Below are positions 21,856-34,600 of a DNA stretch of 64,000 nucleotides, piece by piece. This DNA is from Pithys albifrons albifrons (lineage: Eukaryota; Chordata; Aves; Passeriformes; Thamnophilidae): NCBI RefSeq assembly GCF_047495875.1, contig NC_092497.1, positions 56,846,977 through 56,910,976 on the forward strand, written 5' to 3'. The translations under genes and the position numbers were made by a program. Numbering within the stretch: the stretch's first letter is position 1; every line of letters starts with the position of its first letter. The notes beneath the pieces are model-generated. The model made no database searches. It was not told where the DNA came from and worked only from the letters and a program-made list of their open reading frames with translations.

Positions 21856-24800
21856 CTTAAAAGTTCTCTTTTTCCTGGATGCATATTGCTTTTTGGTAGT
21901 AAGTTGAGCTATCTTATTACTTACTTACTTTCAAACTCTTTTAAAATTTTAGACAAACTAATAGTTTGCTCAAAGAGTACATTCAAATTATTTTTACCCT
22001 TGGTAGTCCTAAATGTTTGCCACACAAAAACTGGGGACAACACACTGTTTGAAAAGAACTTTTGTTTGTCGGAAATGCCTTACACTGAGTTATCTTTAAT
22101 GTGTCTAGGTAATTTTGGCCAATTTAAAAGAATTAATTCTATTCTTCTGCCAAATAAGAGTTTTATATATACTCAAGCACAGATTTACTCTTGTTGTAAC
22201 ATTTTTATCTGATCAGTTTGAAATATTACCCTGATCACCTCAATTTTCTGTCCTTGCATTTTAGTATTCTCAGTTCAAACTAAAGGCAATTAGATTCACT
22301 TAAATAAATAATATGGGGAAAAAATACACCACTGCTACCCTGCATACATGCAGTGGGTATTAGAGAGATTTTTTAGGAGTTATTTCCTGATGATTGACTT
22401 TGTGGACACTCTTCTCTCTAGGCATTAGATTGACAGCATTTTTATAGACTTGTAAGCACATATCATACAATACAGTTGGACTTTATATACTGACCAGTGC
22501 TCGTGACCAAGTTATATGAAGTGATTCAAGTGTCAGTAGCAAGAGTATTCTTTACTTCTGTTTATAATTGGACTGTGAACAGTAGAACAGTTGCTGTGCT
22601 CTCTTGCAAATCAAAGTAGTGTGAGAACTACTTCAGAGTAGACTCTACCACACTTTACAGACAGTAGAGGAAATTAGACACGTTTAATGATCAGTAGGCA
22701 ATGATCTCAGGATCTATAGTCATGTTTACAAAATAGCAAGTGCATAAAATCAGAAAGATACAAACATTGCAATGCAGTATGTAATGGACTGCATACTTTA
22801 TGAATGTATGAAATTACATTAATAATATTTTTAAATTTTTTTAAAAATTCTGGATGGAGCTTTTTTTGGTTGCAAAATGTTTGGAAGGATTTTAGTCTAA
22901 AGTTGCCTGTTCAGGATACTGTTTAGTTCTTACATATGACATTTGTATGTTTCTATGTTTTCTTCAGATTCATGCTGAGGTTTTTTGCTTTGCGTTTTGT
23001 GTTTTTGGGGTTTTTTTGGGTTTTTTTGTGAGTTTTTATTTTTTGGTGCATTTAAGAACAGATGGAGATGCTTTTAAAATAGCATAGCTCTATTCACAAT
23101 CTAAAATTACTAACAGGGTGCATATGTAGCCCAATATTTATAGAAATAAATACAGATTAGAAGAAGTGCCAAATATAGGAGGAGTTTTTTGCATTAAAAT
23201 CCATATTCAAGTTCTGTGTTTAAAAAAATAATTCATCTAATACATACAGTGGCATAAACAGGATAATACAGCTATCACATTATTTTCATAGGCTGCACTT
23301 TGGAAGAACTCTGGTAGTGCAGATATTTAGGCAACATTCTACATTACTTATATGGAAACTTTCAACAAGCTATTGAATTAATCAATCAAAAACTCGAGCT
23401 GCCAAAGCAAAGCAGCACAGAGACAACATTACAGAAGCTACATCAATCTGCACCCATTCTTACCACATGGTCTGAAAAGGGCGGGATCGAGTCATAGATC
23501 ACATCCTAAGCAGCTACTCATCATCAGTCCTGGTCAATTGGTTGTGGACATGCTTTTGGCTCTGGAGTCTGGATTAAGGTCTGCCCAATGAATAATGGTC
23601 TAAAGCTAAAGTTCTTTCTTAATTTCAGCAAAGGAGGAAGTATTCATGTTAATCTCATCATCCAAGTATATATTCAAAATGTAAAAAATACAAAAGTAGA
23701 CTGGGTTGTTGATAATACTGCAATATGATTCTTTTCAAATGTAGTACTGTATTTTATTTGAACAGCTTCCAAGAAAGCATGCTCTGAGAATATCTGATAT
23801 GTCAGATCCTAAAAATCAAGAGAAATAGCTCACCTTCTAGTATGTGAATGAAATCCAAACCTGGCAGTTAAATATACCTAAGCTCTGAGTAATAACTCAG
23901 AAAACAAACAGCTGGATGAATTTTACATTGCACAGCTGCTTATTAACTCCGTGTTTAAGTAGGGTATAAACATAATGTTTTAACATTAAAGTGTTTGAAC
24001 TCTTCTGCCAAAAAACCCAGCTAAGTCCTTTCGTATGTCTACCATATGTTTTTTAATAAAACATTTTTGCTTCTTGCTAAATTTTTGAGTTTTATTTTTA
24101 ATGTGTTAGAATTAAATATTTGCTCATTTATTGTGCATTTTTTGCCCCATGACCTAATTCAGAGAATCATTCACATCATAAAAATTTTCTGAACAAGGGT
24201 GCTTTTTCAGTCAAGACCAGGAAAAACCCAGAAAATAAAAATGTATTTATTGAACTGCTGAATTCTTTAATACTGTCTCTCCCTGTTTTCAAAGTGTCTT
24301 CCATACATATATTATTAATTCTTAGACTAATAATGAAGAATTGCCATGTCAATAAGTTGCAGCCTTATCTTAACACATAAAAAGATTATGTATGTCTGCA
24401 GATGATCTTGCTCTTTGAAGTAGCAAAACACGTACTGGAGAAAGGTCTCCCCATTTGTCAGCTTCAGCTTTCTAATAACTGCAACAAAGAAATTCCATTC
24501 TGTTTTTCAATCATAGACTCAGTGGACTTATTAGACTTCTGGTGGATCATATCATCCAGACAGTATTTAATCTTTGATGTTCAAGTAGAAAACAAAAAGA
24601 GAAAAGAAAGTTCTTATCCTTGAGTTCACTAAAACCTTCAATTTCTACGTAAATTTCTAGCTATGTGCAGTTTCTATTTTTATTTTAATAAATTATCTCT
24701 AGTGCCATTTGACCTGTAAAACTCTCCTTCTTTTCTGTGATAAATGTGCTGTAAATTGCTTTCTCTCTTCAGTTAAATTGAGAAACATGTCAGTGTGTAC

Positions 24801-26093
24801 ATACATTGACAAATGGAATGAAAGGTTACTTTAAACCTTAGCTGAGAATCAGAAATTAGGTCTATACTTCACAAAGTCTATTTTCAATTAAAAAACCCCA
24901 AAGTTTCTTCTTTCAGTGAAGTTAAAATACTATCACTTTGTCAGGAACATGAGTAAAACAGGCTAATAATTTTCAAATTTGTCAGGGCTTCAATTATTTC
25001 TGGATGTAACAGTAATAAACTCTCAAAGGACTGACTTGCCAAAGATGAAATAAAATTACTGGTTCCTCTTTTGCCTTTTATTTTTGTGAAAATAATTCCA
25101 ACTTTTCTGAATTTATTTCTGGAAATTAGGTTTTTTTTACATATTAGTGTCGGAACCAGAAGAAAACACATGATGTATATGGGACAAACTAACTGTTACA
25201 TTGATTCAGCCTCTGGAGTCTTTCTTTTCTTGTAAATTACCTTTTTTACTATTATAATTTTTTTCTCTAAATAGCCTACACTGAATGTAAGGTAAAATTG
25301 GATCTTTAAATACCAAGACCAGACAATCTGATACATCATTTATCCAAAACAACCTCTTATATCTCCTTTTACAATTCTGGCCAGGGATCTCACTCCTTTG
25401 CCTGCAGTGCTATTTAGCCTAGCCTGATGCACACGGAAAATGGAAACACAGCTACTACACAAAAACCTTTAGGAGTGGATTATATAAAACACCCCAAAAC
25501 AAACTCAAAACCTCTTTGCTATTGCATTGCATGTAACTATCTCCTTTAGAAATAAAACAGATATTTACCAGACTTTGTGGGTTTTGGTTTGGGGTTTTGT
25601 TTTGGTTTGGGTTGTTTTTTTTTTTTTATTTGGTTGGGCTTTTTTCCAGCTGCAAGGAAATCTGACATTGGGTGAGAGTGATGTAATCAATAAAATACAC
25701 TAGAAAAATTCATCATTGTTACTTACCAAGATTACTGTCTATAAAGTGATATTTTAAACTTCATCATAATCCTTTTTATATATGTTATACAACTACCATT
25801 TTAAAAACTGCATTTACTTCCATGACTGTGAAGTATAAAGGATTTGAGTGCAGTAAAGCATCTGGTTGAGAGTTGCAATTTGAGAGAATACAGTCATGAC
25901 AATATTTAATTGCTTTACTTTCATATAACAACATGTCATAAAGTTAATGTGTTCCAGTTAATTCTTTCCTTACACTTTCATTGCAAGTTACTACTATAGG
26001 AGCATGACATGAATATTGAACAGTAAAGATACTCCCATCTGGAGCTGAGAGCCATATGAGTGCTAACTGTTAGAGATAATGAATATATTTTGG
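21856..26093. other. Intergenic, no gene seen (4.2 kb)
   Basis: AT-rich sequence. T/G-rich low-complexity tracts lie at about 22979-23048 and 25576-25647 (runs of GGGTTTTTTT and GGTTTGGGGTTTTG). The frame at 21886-22212 (108 codons) has no recognisable features. Confidence 0.6.
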
Positions 26094-26379
26094 TGGGGGG
26101 GAGGAAGAGAGGGAGGGAGGGAGGGAGGGAGGGAGGGAAGGAAGGAGGGAGGGAGGGAAAAAGGGAGGGAAAGAAGGAGAGAGGGAGGGAAGAAGGGAGG
26201 GAGGGAGGGAAGGAAGGAGGGAGGGAGAGAGGGAGGAAGGAAAGGAAGGAAGGAGAGAGGGAGGGAGGGAAGGACAGAAGGAAGAAGGGAAGGAGGGAAG
26301 AAGGGAGGGTGAAAAGGAGGGAAGAAAGGAAGAAAGGAGGGAGGGAAGGAAGGAGGGAGGGAAGGAGGGAGGGAAGGAA
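26094..26379 (+). repeat. Polypurine GGGA/GGAA microsatellite tract
   Basis: About 286 bases almost entirely G and A on the plus strand, built from GGGA, GGAA, AAGG and AGAG units, with one visible T near 26310. It gives long open frames in several frames on both strands (Gly/Arg/Glu-rich on plus, Pro/Ser/Leu-rich on minus); these are low-complexity artefacts. Confidence 0.97.
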
Positions 26380-29300
26380 TTTCGCATGCAATTTCAATGT
26401 CAGGGAAATTTTCAAGAGGAAGTTTCTTCAGGTTTTGGCCAAAAATGACGGTACTAATTTCATTGCCACACAACTAATATTTCCCTCTTAGAAAATACTT
26501 TTCATAAGGGAATCTAAGCAGCTGAAAATACTTTCAGGAGTCAGAAATATTTTTAATGGAAAATGTTAAATTTTATCAAGCTATAATGTATTCTGTTATT
26601 TTGAAAGAAGAGATATTTAGTAATCATGAAAATTAAAGTTCCCCAAATTATTTTTCAATTTTCTTTTTTTTCATAATGGAAAAACTAATTTCATAAAATA
26701 AGGATAGGAAAATGCACATAAATGGCAAGATGTGGACAGAAAAGAGAAAATAATTTCACTGATTGCCCAGGCAGGAGAATCAGTGAAATTTCACAGCCTG
26801 TCTTAGGAAAAAATAAAATACAGAGAAATTTAAAAAAAATTGGCGTCGATTTTGCTGGACTGATGAACCTTAATAACCAAAGGGCTGTGAGGTAACAGTT
26901 ACTAAAGAAGAAGCAAACTGAAAATCAGTGTCTAAAGAAATAGAAAGAAAGAAATGTATGCAGAGAGAAAACATGAAGGTATAAAATGTCAAACTTCCCT
27001 TGGAGTAAATGATTGTAGAGAAATAGAAAATCAAAAATTATATAAAAAGAATAAAATTATAAGGCAGTTACAATGGAATGATAGTTTTCTCTCAAAGAAA
27101 GCAACATTAATTTTAATTTCCAGAGCAGAAAAAATACAGGTGGTCTAGAAGATCAATGGTTTTAAGCTGTGTTGAGTAATAAAATAAATAATGGTATGAA
27201 CTGAACAGCTATAATTATGAGATCAACTGAAGGTAAAAAAGCCTTTAAAGCTCAAGCCAACAATTTTATCTGTAAGAATGGCAGGCATCAGTGCCAAGAC
27301 TGGAGAACACAACCATGGCAAACATAATGGGAAAATGTGATGTAGATTGCCATAGCTGTGACACCAGAGGTGTAAAAGCAGTGACTTTCTTGTCAGTATT
27401 TGCCTTGGAAGAGCACTGCCTTCACAAGGATGGATGTGTGTTCCAGTCTCTTCCAGGACAAAGCAAGAAAAGTAATTTTAGGAGAAAACATGTACTGGCT
27501 TTGCCTGCTCCATTGCATAGAAAATTGTCATCCAAAGACCAGTGCCAAGAGACAATTTCCCATTTGCTGTAGAGCAGGTTGGAGTGATATCATAATCCAA
27601 AGTGAAAATCTGAGTGTATATGACTGTATATTTATATCACAGCTATACAGCAAGCATAGGTGAACCAAATACAGAGGTAAGCAAACGGATGAAACTCTCA
27701 TTGTTACTGTTTTTTCTGCCATTAACTCAGGGAAAGTCTGGAAGTTGCAAGACATATGTTGAATGACTGGGAAGAAATACGTGTGCTTTAGAAGGTCTAC
27801 AGCCTTTGTTCTATTACAAGCACATTATACACTTTCTCTCATGATGAAGATAATCTCTCTGCCAATCATTAGAGGTGAGAGAATGGAAACCTGAAATGCG
27901 AATCAAAATTTGTATTTCGCCTTTGTCATAACTCTATGTGCTACTGCTACAGAAATTCAAAAATGATAACCTTATCATGTTTCAATTGAAACAGTGTATC
28001 AGCAGACAAATGAATACAACTGAGTCAGTTCATGTGTTTAGCAATTACAGCACACTAGTGCCAGGGCTATGCAAATATGAATTTTGTAACAAAATGGCAC
28101 GTGTTTACAACTTACATGGTTTCATCAACACAGAGCTGAAAATTGTTGTTTGGTCAACAAAAAGCTAAAAATGAAAGGCAAAACTGAAGGTATGCCTCCT
28201 CAACTAAATTACTGATTCCAGATTAACTTATGGAAATGTGAATCGGGAATCTAAAGGACATCAATAGACAGCTGTTTGTCAGAATAAGAAACACATGATA
28301 AGAATCTCAGAGAACTCAACAGTTCATCAGATTCAAAGTTAATAATAATAAAAAAGGTGGATATATTTGGGATTTATTAAAAGTAAGTTATGTTTGGAGT
28401 TAAGCTATGTGAATCAAGAGCATTGAAAAACTTATTATGTTGAGTAATATTTACAGAGATAAAATCGATGAAATCAACACCAAGAAAGAGAAGTCCAAAG
28501 TAGATAGGGTAAGCTGAGCTTTGTTTGTGTCATAAAAGATAAAATGAATGTGCAGAAAAGATTGAAATTTCTTTTTTTTTTTTTTAATCTTGTTTAGTCA
28601 TCTGACTGTATATTGAAAAATAAACTGAAACCTGCTGTTGCAGTCAATACTGTATCTACAAACACATCCAGACTGGAACTATAATGTTCCATGACAGACC
28701 CTCTACAGAGAAGCAAACAGAAACTTTGAAATATTTCTCACGTATGGTTGGCTCCTCAACATAGTTTAATGAACTGTGTGATTTCAAAGGAAGTGTGCTG
28801 ATTTACCATAGTACCACAGTACAGCACACTCTGACCAAATGCATTTAGATATTCCGCATAGGAAGGGCTATATTTAATATCTCATTTGAAGATGATGTTA
28901 TATGGAACTTCTGTTTTTCTAGATAAATTAAATGGAATAAAATGGTGAGTCAATGAAACAAAATATGCTGAAAACACAATACAAATGCAAATACAAAAGC
29001 AAAACCAGCAATTGCAATACTGTTCAGTTATGGTACTAGTGTAAACCCCATTGCTGGTCTTTAACACATCCACTGTCACAGATTTGGACCTCCCCAGTTG
29101 CTGGTAAGATGTATGTGGCTTGAAGCCAGCTCAATATCATTGCTGTCATTGAAATTCTTTTCACAGTTGCCAGATTTTTATACTTCGTGTTGGGTTGAAC
29201 CATATATTCCTCCCTTCCCTAATGTTATGGCTGAGACAGTGAGACTTTCATGCTGCTTTTATGAACTCAGGGAGAGACACACAACAGCTGATCCACTCAA

Positions 29301-30699
29301 CTGCTGACAGCTGTTTACCTAAAACAAAGGCCACCCTCTGTCCTCCTTTGTATTGACATACAGCTTCTTTGCACTAGCCTCGGTAAGTCGCACTGTGCAT
29401 TATTCCATGAACTTCATAGGCACATTGTTCTTACTCATCTCCTATCTGCCCTTTTCCATAGCAGGGTTTTATTTGTCAGTAACAGGTCACTGAGCAGCTC
29501 GTACTGCAATTTTATTTCTCTACTGCCCTCTCTGTCATTTTCTAGGAGGAAAAAAGGTAATGAAAATGGAACTCACAACTCAGGCCTGCAACTTATCAAC
29601 AGGAGAAAAAGAGAGAAAAGGGGGTAAAATTGGGAGACAATTTTCTTCAGTACATATATATTCCAATGGAATTAGGCTAAGTGTGGTTGCTCCCCACCTG
29701 TTGAGTTTAAGGACTGTTGTGTTGATTCAGGCCATTGGCCAATAACCTGCCTCCAGCAGCGTCCTGCCGTTGGCTGCTCCCCAAAGCACATACAAAGTGA
29801 TGCCTCTGCTGGTGTTGCTTCTTCCAAATCAGTTGTTTCATGACGTCCTGAGCCAGGTAATCCAATTCATTAGTCCCTGTGGAGTTCTGTTCCACTAATC
29901 GGCCTAATCATTTCTTCCAGATCCATTTACACTTGTGGCATTACAATATTCTATGGAAATTATTTTTGTAGTTTAGTATTAGACACATTGTGAAAAAGAA
30001 TTTCCCCTTTAAAAGGACCAGAAAAAACCACTGTCTGTTCACGTCAATGGATGCTAGAAATTTTTTTTTGTGCTGAAAGGAGTAATGGGTCTATACTCAT
30101 CTTCTCTAAACCATACCCGATTTTGCAAGGATGTGTCATCTCTTATGTTTGTCTTTGCTTTTCCAGGTTTTCCAGTTCCTAAAAACCATGCCATAACTTC
30201 AGTCATTGTTACTCTTCTCTGTACTTTTGTGCTTCAGTATTTTGCAAAAGGATTGCAATGCATATGGTGTGTAAGATGTGACAGTACAATAATTTTTTCT
30301 GGTTTATTTTCTTTGTTTTTTAATAATATTTCCTTTGTTTTTGGACTGAGCCCACTACCATTCCTGGCTGGCAAAAATGTACTTTAATGAGTAATTAATT
30401 AACTGCAAATCCAGAGTCCAGGGTGCTTGTCCTCATGTTTCACTGTGCATTTTTCAACTCTGTGTTTCATCTGCCTCGTTATCTCCTGGTCAGTTGGTTT
30501 ATACAGTCATTTGTGGAGATTTTTATTTTCCCTGTGGAAAATTTTGAAGCACCTTAGTCCCTGTGCTGGGACCAGGTTCCCAGGTCCTCGCAGCACGTGG
30601 CTCCAGAGGCACCTCTGAGAGGAAAGAGTGAGGTTTCCTGTGCAGTTCCTGATGGCTCTGGTGAACCCCTTTTTAGGAAATGTCTGATTGCCTCAGCCA
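26380..30699. other. Intergenic, no gene seen (4.3 kb)
   Basis: AT-rich unique sequence. A T run lies at about 28571-28586. Frames at 27291-27572 and 27400-27663 overlap each other and have no family resemblance. A somewhat GC-richer part (29670-29900) contains nothing I recognise. Confidence 0.55.
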
Positions 30700-31100
30700 A
30701 AATTTCTGTGCCTTTGTGGGAAGATATTTAAGGAAAGACAAAAAACCACTGGAGAAAGAGAGAAGGAAGAAACAAATCAGGAGTGAGAAGCAATAGTGGG
30801 AGCACTATGGTCAGATGAGGAGGAGGTTGTCTGTGATGGAGCAGGTGCTCCCTCAAAGGAGCTGCAGCTTCCAGAGTACCCACAACAGCACAGGGAAAAA
30901 ATGCAAAAAACAAGGAGCAGCAGCAAGAAACTGCTACATCCTGACCCCAAACACCTTGTGCCACTCACAGCCTCACTGGAGGGACTGAAGTTATAACCTG
31001 TGGTGCTATCAGGGATGAGGAGAGCAGTCTGTAGTGAAAGTGAGCCTAGGAATATAGGGAAGTTTTTTTCTCTGTGTGTGTTTTTGATTTTGTTTTTGTT
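30700..31100 (+). mobile_element. Avian ERV-derived repeat fragment (sense)
   Basis: Contains phrases typical of a widespread avian LTR-retrotransposon-derived repeat: GGGAAGATATTTAAGGAAAG, GAGCAGGTGCTCCCTCAAAG, GGAGCTGCAGCTTCCAGAG and AGAGCAGTCTGTAGTGAAAG, then a T-rich 3' end. The same family appears in opposite orientation at 48075-48920. I recognise it as a bird genome repeat but cannot name the family. Frames inside it (30777-31175 minus, 30796-30996 plus) are not called as genes. Confidence 0.5.
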
Positions 31101-31102
31101 TC

Positions 31103-31600
31103 TGTCGCAGGTCTGGCCTCGCTGTTGCCAACCCTGGACTGGCCCCCCTTCCCCCTCCCAGAACCTTCCCAGCAAAGGAAAGGAAAAAAAAACACTGAAA
31201 AGAAACGCACTCTAAAGAAACTGAACTGAATAAAAAGAATAAATTTTATTTACTAACATTTACAAACCACACTGTATACACAATACATAGGATCCCACCC
31301 CCCAGAGGAGAGGGGAAGGGAGAAAAGGGGATTGATTAGCTGGAAAATAGGGAAGACACCAACCCAACCCAAAGAAACCGAATGAATCAAAAGAAACACA
31401 ATTAAAAACCTCAAGGAAGGGGAACAAGAATGAAACAATCTCATCCAGGACAGGAGAACCACCAGGCACCGGAGGGACTAGACTTCCACCACCTCCCTCC
31501 AGCTCCTCAGCCAAAGAAGGGAAGAACCAAACCACTCCCCCACTGCTACATGGAAGACACGTGTGGAATACTTGTAACTTCCTTAGATACAATGGTTACT
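31103..31600 (-). mobile_element. Candidate LTR-like block, minus orientation
   Basis: Starts TGTCGCAGG on the plus strand directly after the ERV-derived repeat. Read on the minus strand it has AATAAA (about 31245-31250) downstream of a T/G-rich region and ends CCTGCGACA, as an LTR 3' end might. The other end is not clear, and no second copy lies in the window. Two overlapping minus-strand frames (31253-31592) are probably by-products. Confidence 0.3.
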
Positions 31601-34600
31601 GAGGAAGCCATGGGTCAAACCATTACAGTTTCACCAAGAGATCTTATTCACTTTGGAGAATGAATTGAAATGCCTGAGACAGGTGGGACAGCACCCAGGG
31701 AACATATCATTGGGAAAGATTACTCTACATTTCAGCTTTATAGTGACTCCTAATGTGTTGATACATAAGAAGATTATCTTTTTATCCTAAGAAAGGTACA
31801 TTTTAGCTAGCTGTTTTTAGTGATGAATATGTTAAAATTTTCTTTAATACAAGACCAGTACATTTTCTGGATCCTCTTTAATTCCAATCAACTCTGAGTT
31901 TTTTTTATTATCATTTCAAACAATTTCTCTAGTTCCTAGTAAGTAAACAAGACTTAACAATGCTCTACCATCCTTCTAAAGTGCCTTTTTATGTTGGTGA
32001 ATATAGTTTTGTTTCTGTACTGGTACTGAAGCTTCATTAAACTACACATTAACACACTATGGCTAATACTTTTGCAGTTTCATGGTTGAGTTTCTTACTT
32101 TTGAGTGACCTTTCCACTTTGGGTACTGGGAATTTGTTACTGTGTATCACTGATTAAACTGATTTGATTGATTTAATTAGTTTCATTTGTTTGATGGTGG
32201 CACTGATCATTTGCCATTGGCTGTTCAGTTTTAGATAACACCTTGTCCTCAGAAAAAGTGGCTCCACGGCAAGAACTTGTCTAGATTGTTCAAATATAGA
32301 AAAGATTTTAAATATCTTGTCCCTTCACTCTAATCCCTGCATGTGACCTCCATTTACAAATTCCTTCTCTAATGCAACATACTCTTACTGTGGAGAAACA
32401 CGAAGTTAGATCATGTAGTCTGGAATATACAAGAATGCAAAAATACCTGTCAGCGCACTTAGCAGGACACAGCCAGCCCCGGGTTATGTGGTTGGTCAGT
32501 TCTGCTCACTGTAAAGCTCAGGGAACAAGTCCTGACTTCCACATCTTTTAGATTTCAAGAAAAGAAATACAGTCCTGTATTCTATGAAGTACAGAAAAGA
32601 AAATTCTTACCCTTACTCCATGGAAGAGCAATGAAATAATAGAGGTACTTTATCTGATAAATACAGAGCTTAGTGGAGTCAATACTACCCACACACATAT
32701 CAGGCAAGCCTAAAATAACAGGGTCCTACAGCCTGGGCTCTAATTGTCGAGTCAGAGCGTTGGAATATACTTGTTATTTTAAAGTGAATTTAAAATTTCT
32801 CCCTCATTTATAAAACCTATCTGAATGAAGTCAGACAGGCCTAAAATGAGTTGACAAGGAGAATTCTCAAAAGGACTATATATCTGTCAAAAAGAAGTGG
32901 AACTATCTCACAGTCAGACTAGGCTGTCCTAAGCATAGAGTCAGTAAGACAGTTAAATGCAAGAAAGGGCAAGTAAAATAATCTTACACGAATAATCATG
33001 TTCCAGAACTTCCTTGCTGATTCTCACACCTTCAAAAGTTAAAAATTAAAGCAGTGATTTCGATGGTTACAGAATGCAAGGATGTGAACTTTCCTTTGAG
33101 CTAAAGACAAGAAAGAAACAGATATAGCAATATAGGAGTGAGCTCCTGCAGTGATGATGCACCATGTATGTGAAAACAGAATAAAAAGTATACTATTAAA
33201 AGACTTTTAATTTAGTTTCATTTTCATTCAACCCAAATCTCTTTGAAATGGTTCCTAGATAAAGAAATCAAAGTCCATAATGCTCTGGTTTGGAGCAAAC
33301 TTTTTTTTTAATAGAAGCTCCTTCAAGAATTGTATATTAGTGAGAAATTAGAAAATTCATGATTTATGACATTTTATGACCTCTAACATGATATTTAAAA
33401 AAAATTTATTTAATTGCTTTCATGCTTCATTTTAAGTATGGAAGTATTTACACATCCCCAAAATAATGTAAAATGTCTTCTGACTTGCTTCTTTTAGTAG
33501 TTGCCCGACTTGCATTTTTGTGTGCCGTTTTGGTTTGTTTGCTTTTGTTTGTTTGTTTGATTTGGGGTATTTTGTTTGTTTGTTTGTTTTGGGTTTTTTA
33601 TTGTTTGTTTTTGTTTTGTTTTTGCTTTGGTTTTTTTTCTTGATTGGTTGGGGGGGTTTGGTGGAGGGCTGTGGATATGTAGGCTTCTGTGTTGCTTTCT
33701 CTTAGCATCCTATTACAATATATAAATCATGTTATCTTTTGTCTAAGAATGTAAAATATAGCAGAATATATCTCCTTACAAATGAAAGAAAATTAGTTGA
33801 ATGATCAAGCTACCAATGCTCATGGTAGTCTGAAGCTGTGTTAACCAGCAGTTAGGTCAGGACCAATACATCATCAGACAGAGAAACCGATTTATGCAGC
33901 TCTTTCATTAACTTTTTCACCTCATAGTTATCAGAGGAGGTAATTTCCATCATCAGAGCAAAAATACCAAAATAATGATATCATTATTAAGACAATGTAA
34001 CTGTTTCTGCCAAAGTAAGCACTCTAAAGCTAAGAAATACCACCATCAAGTTGCTTACACATTAATTTAGTTCCCAGTGTGTTAGTCTAGGCAAAACACA
34101 TTACTATTCCTTAAATATTCCTCTTACATCATTCCATGTGTCCTGGTCTCATAGAGGATTGGCATGAATGACGTAGAATACTTTGTGTGAGAATGGGGCA
34201 AGAGAAAGATTAAGCTCTAGTTAAAATGTCCTGAACACTTCCCTGAAAAGTTAGATCCTAGTCTCCCCTTTGCCCAAGGGTTTCTTTCCTGTAGGCTCAA
34301 CCTTACTTACTGGGAAACACAGTGGGGATCCTGTGGCCATGCCGGTATGAGATACATCTGAATTCCTGGGGCTATAGCATGAGCTACAGTGCTGTCCTGT
34401 GTTAAAAGGCTTCTAACATCATACCATGGGCTGACTGTCAGTGCCAATGTGGCACTATGTGCCAGAGACCACTCTTGGAGGTGTTAGGGATAGAGGTTGG
34501 GGGCACCCTGGGGGTCTTTGAAAGAGAAGAAGAGGAAATGGATTGGAGGGCTCCTAAACCAGGATTGCAAACCCGGTAAACACAGACTGACTTACAGTGG

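Noticed and set aside
26060..26491. Open frames of 105-145 codons on both strands
   Set aside because: They are translations of the GGGA/GGAA microsatellite and are low complexity in every frame.
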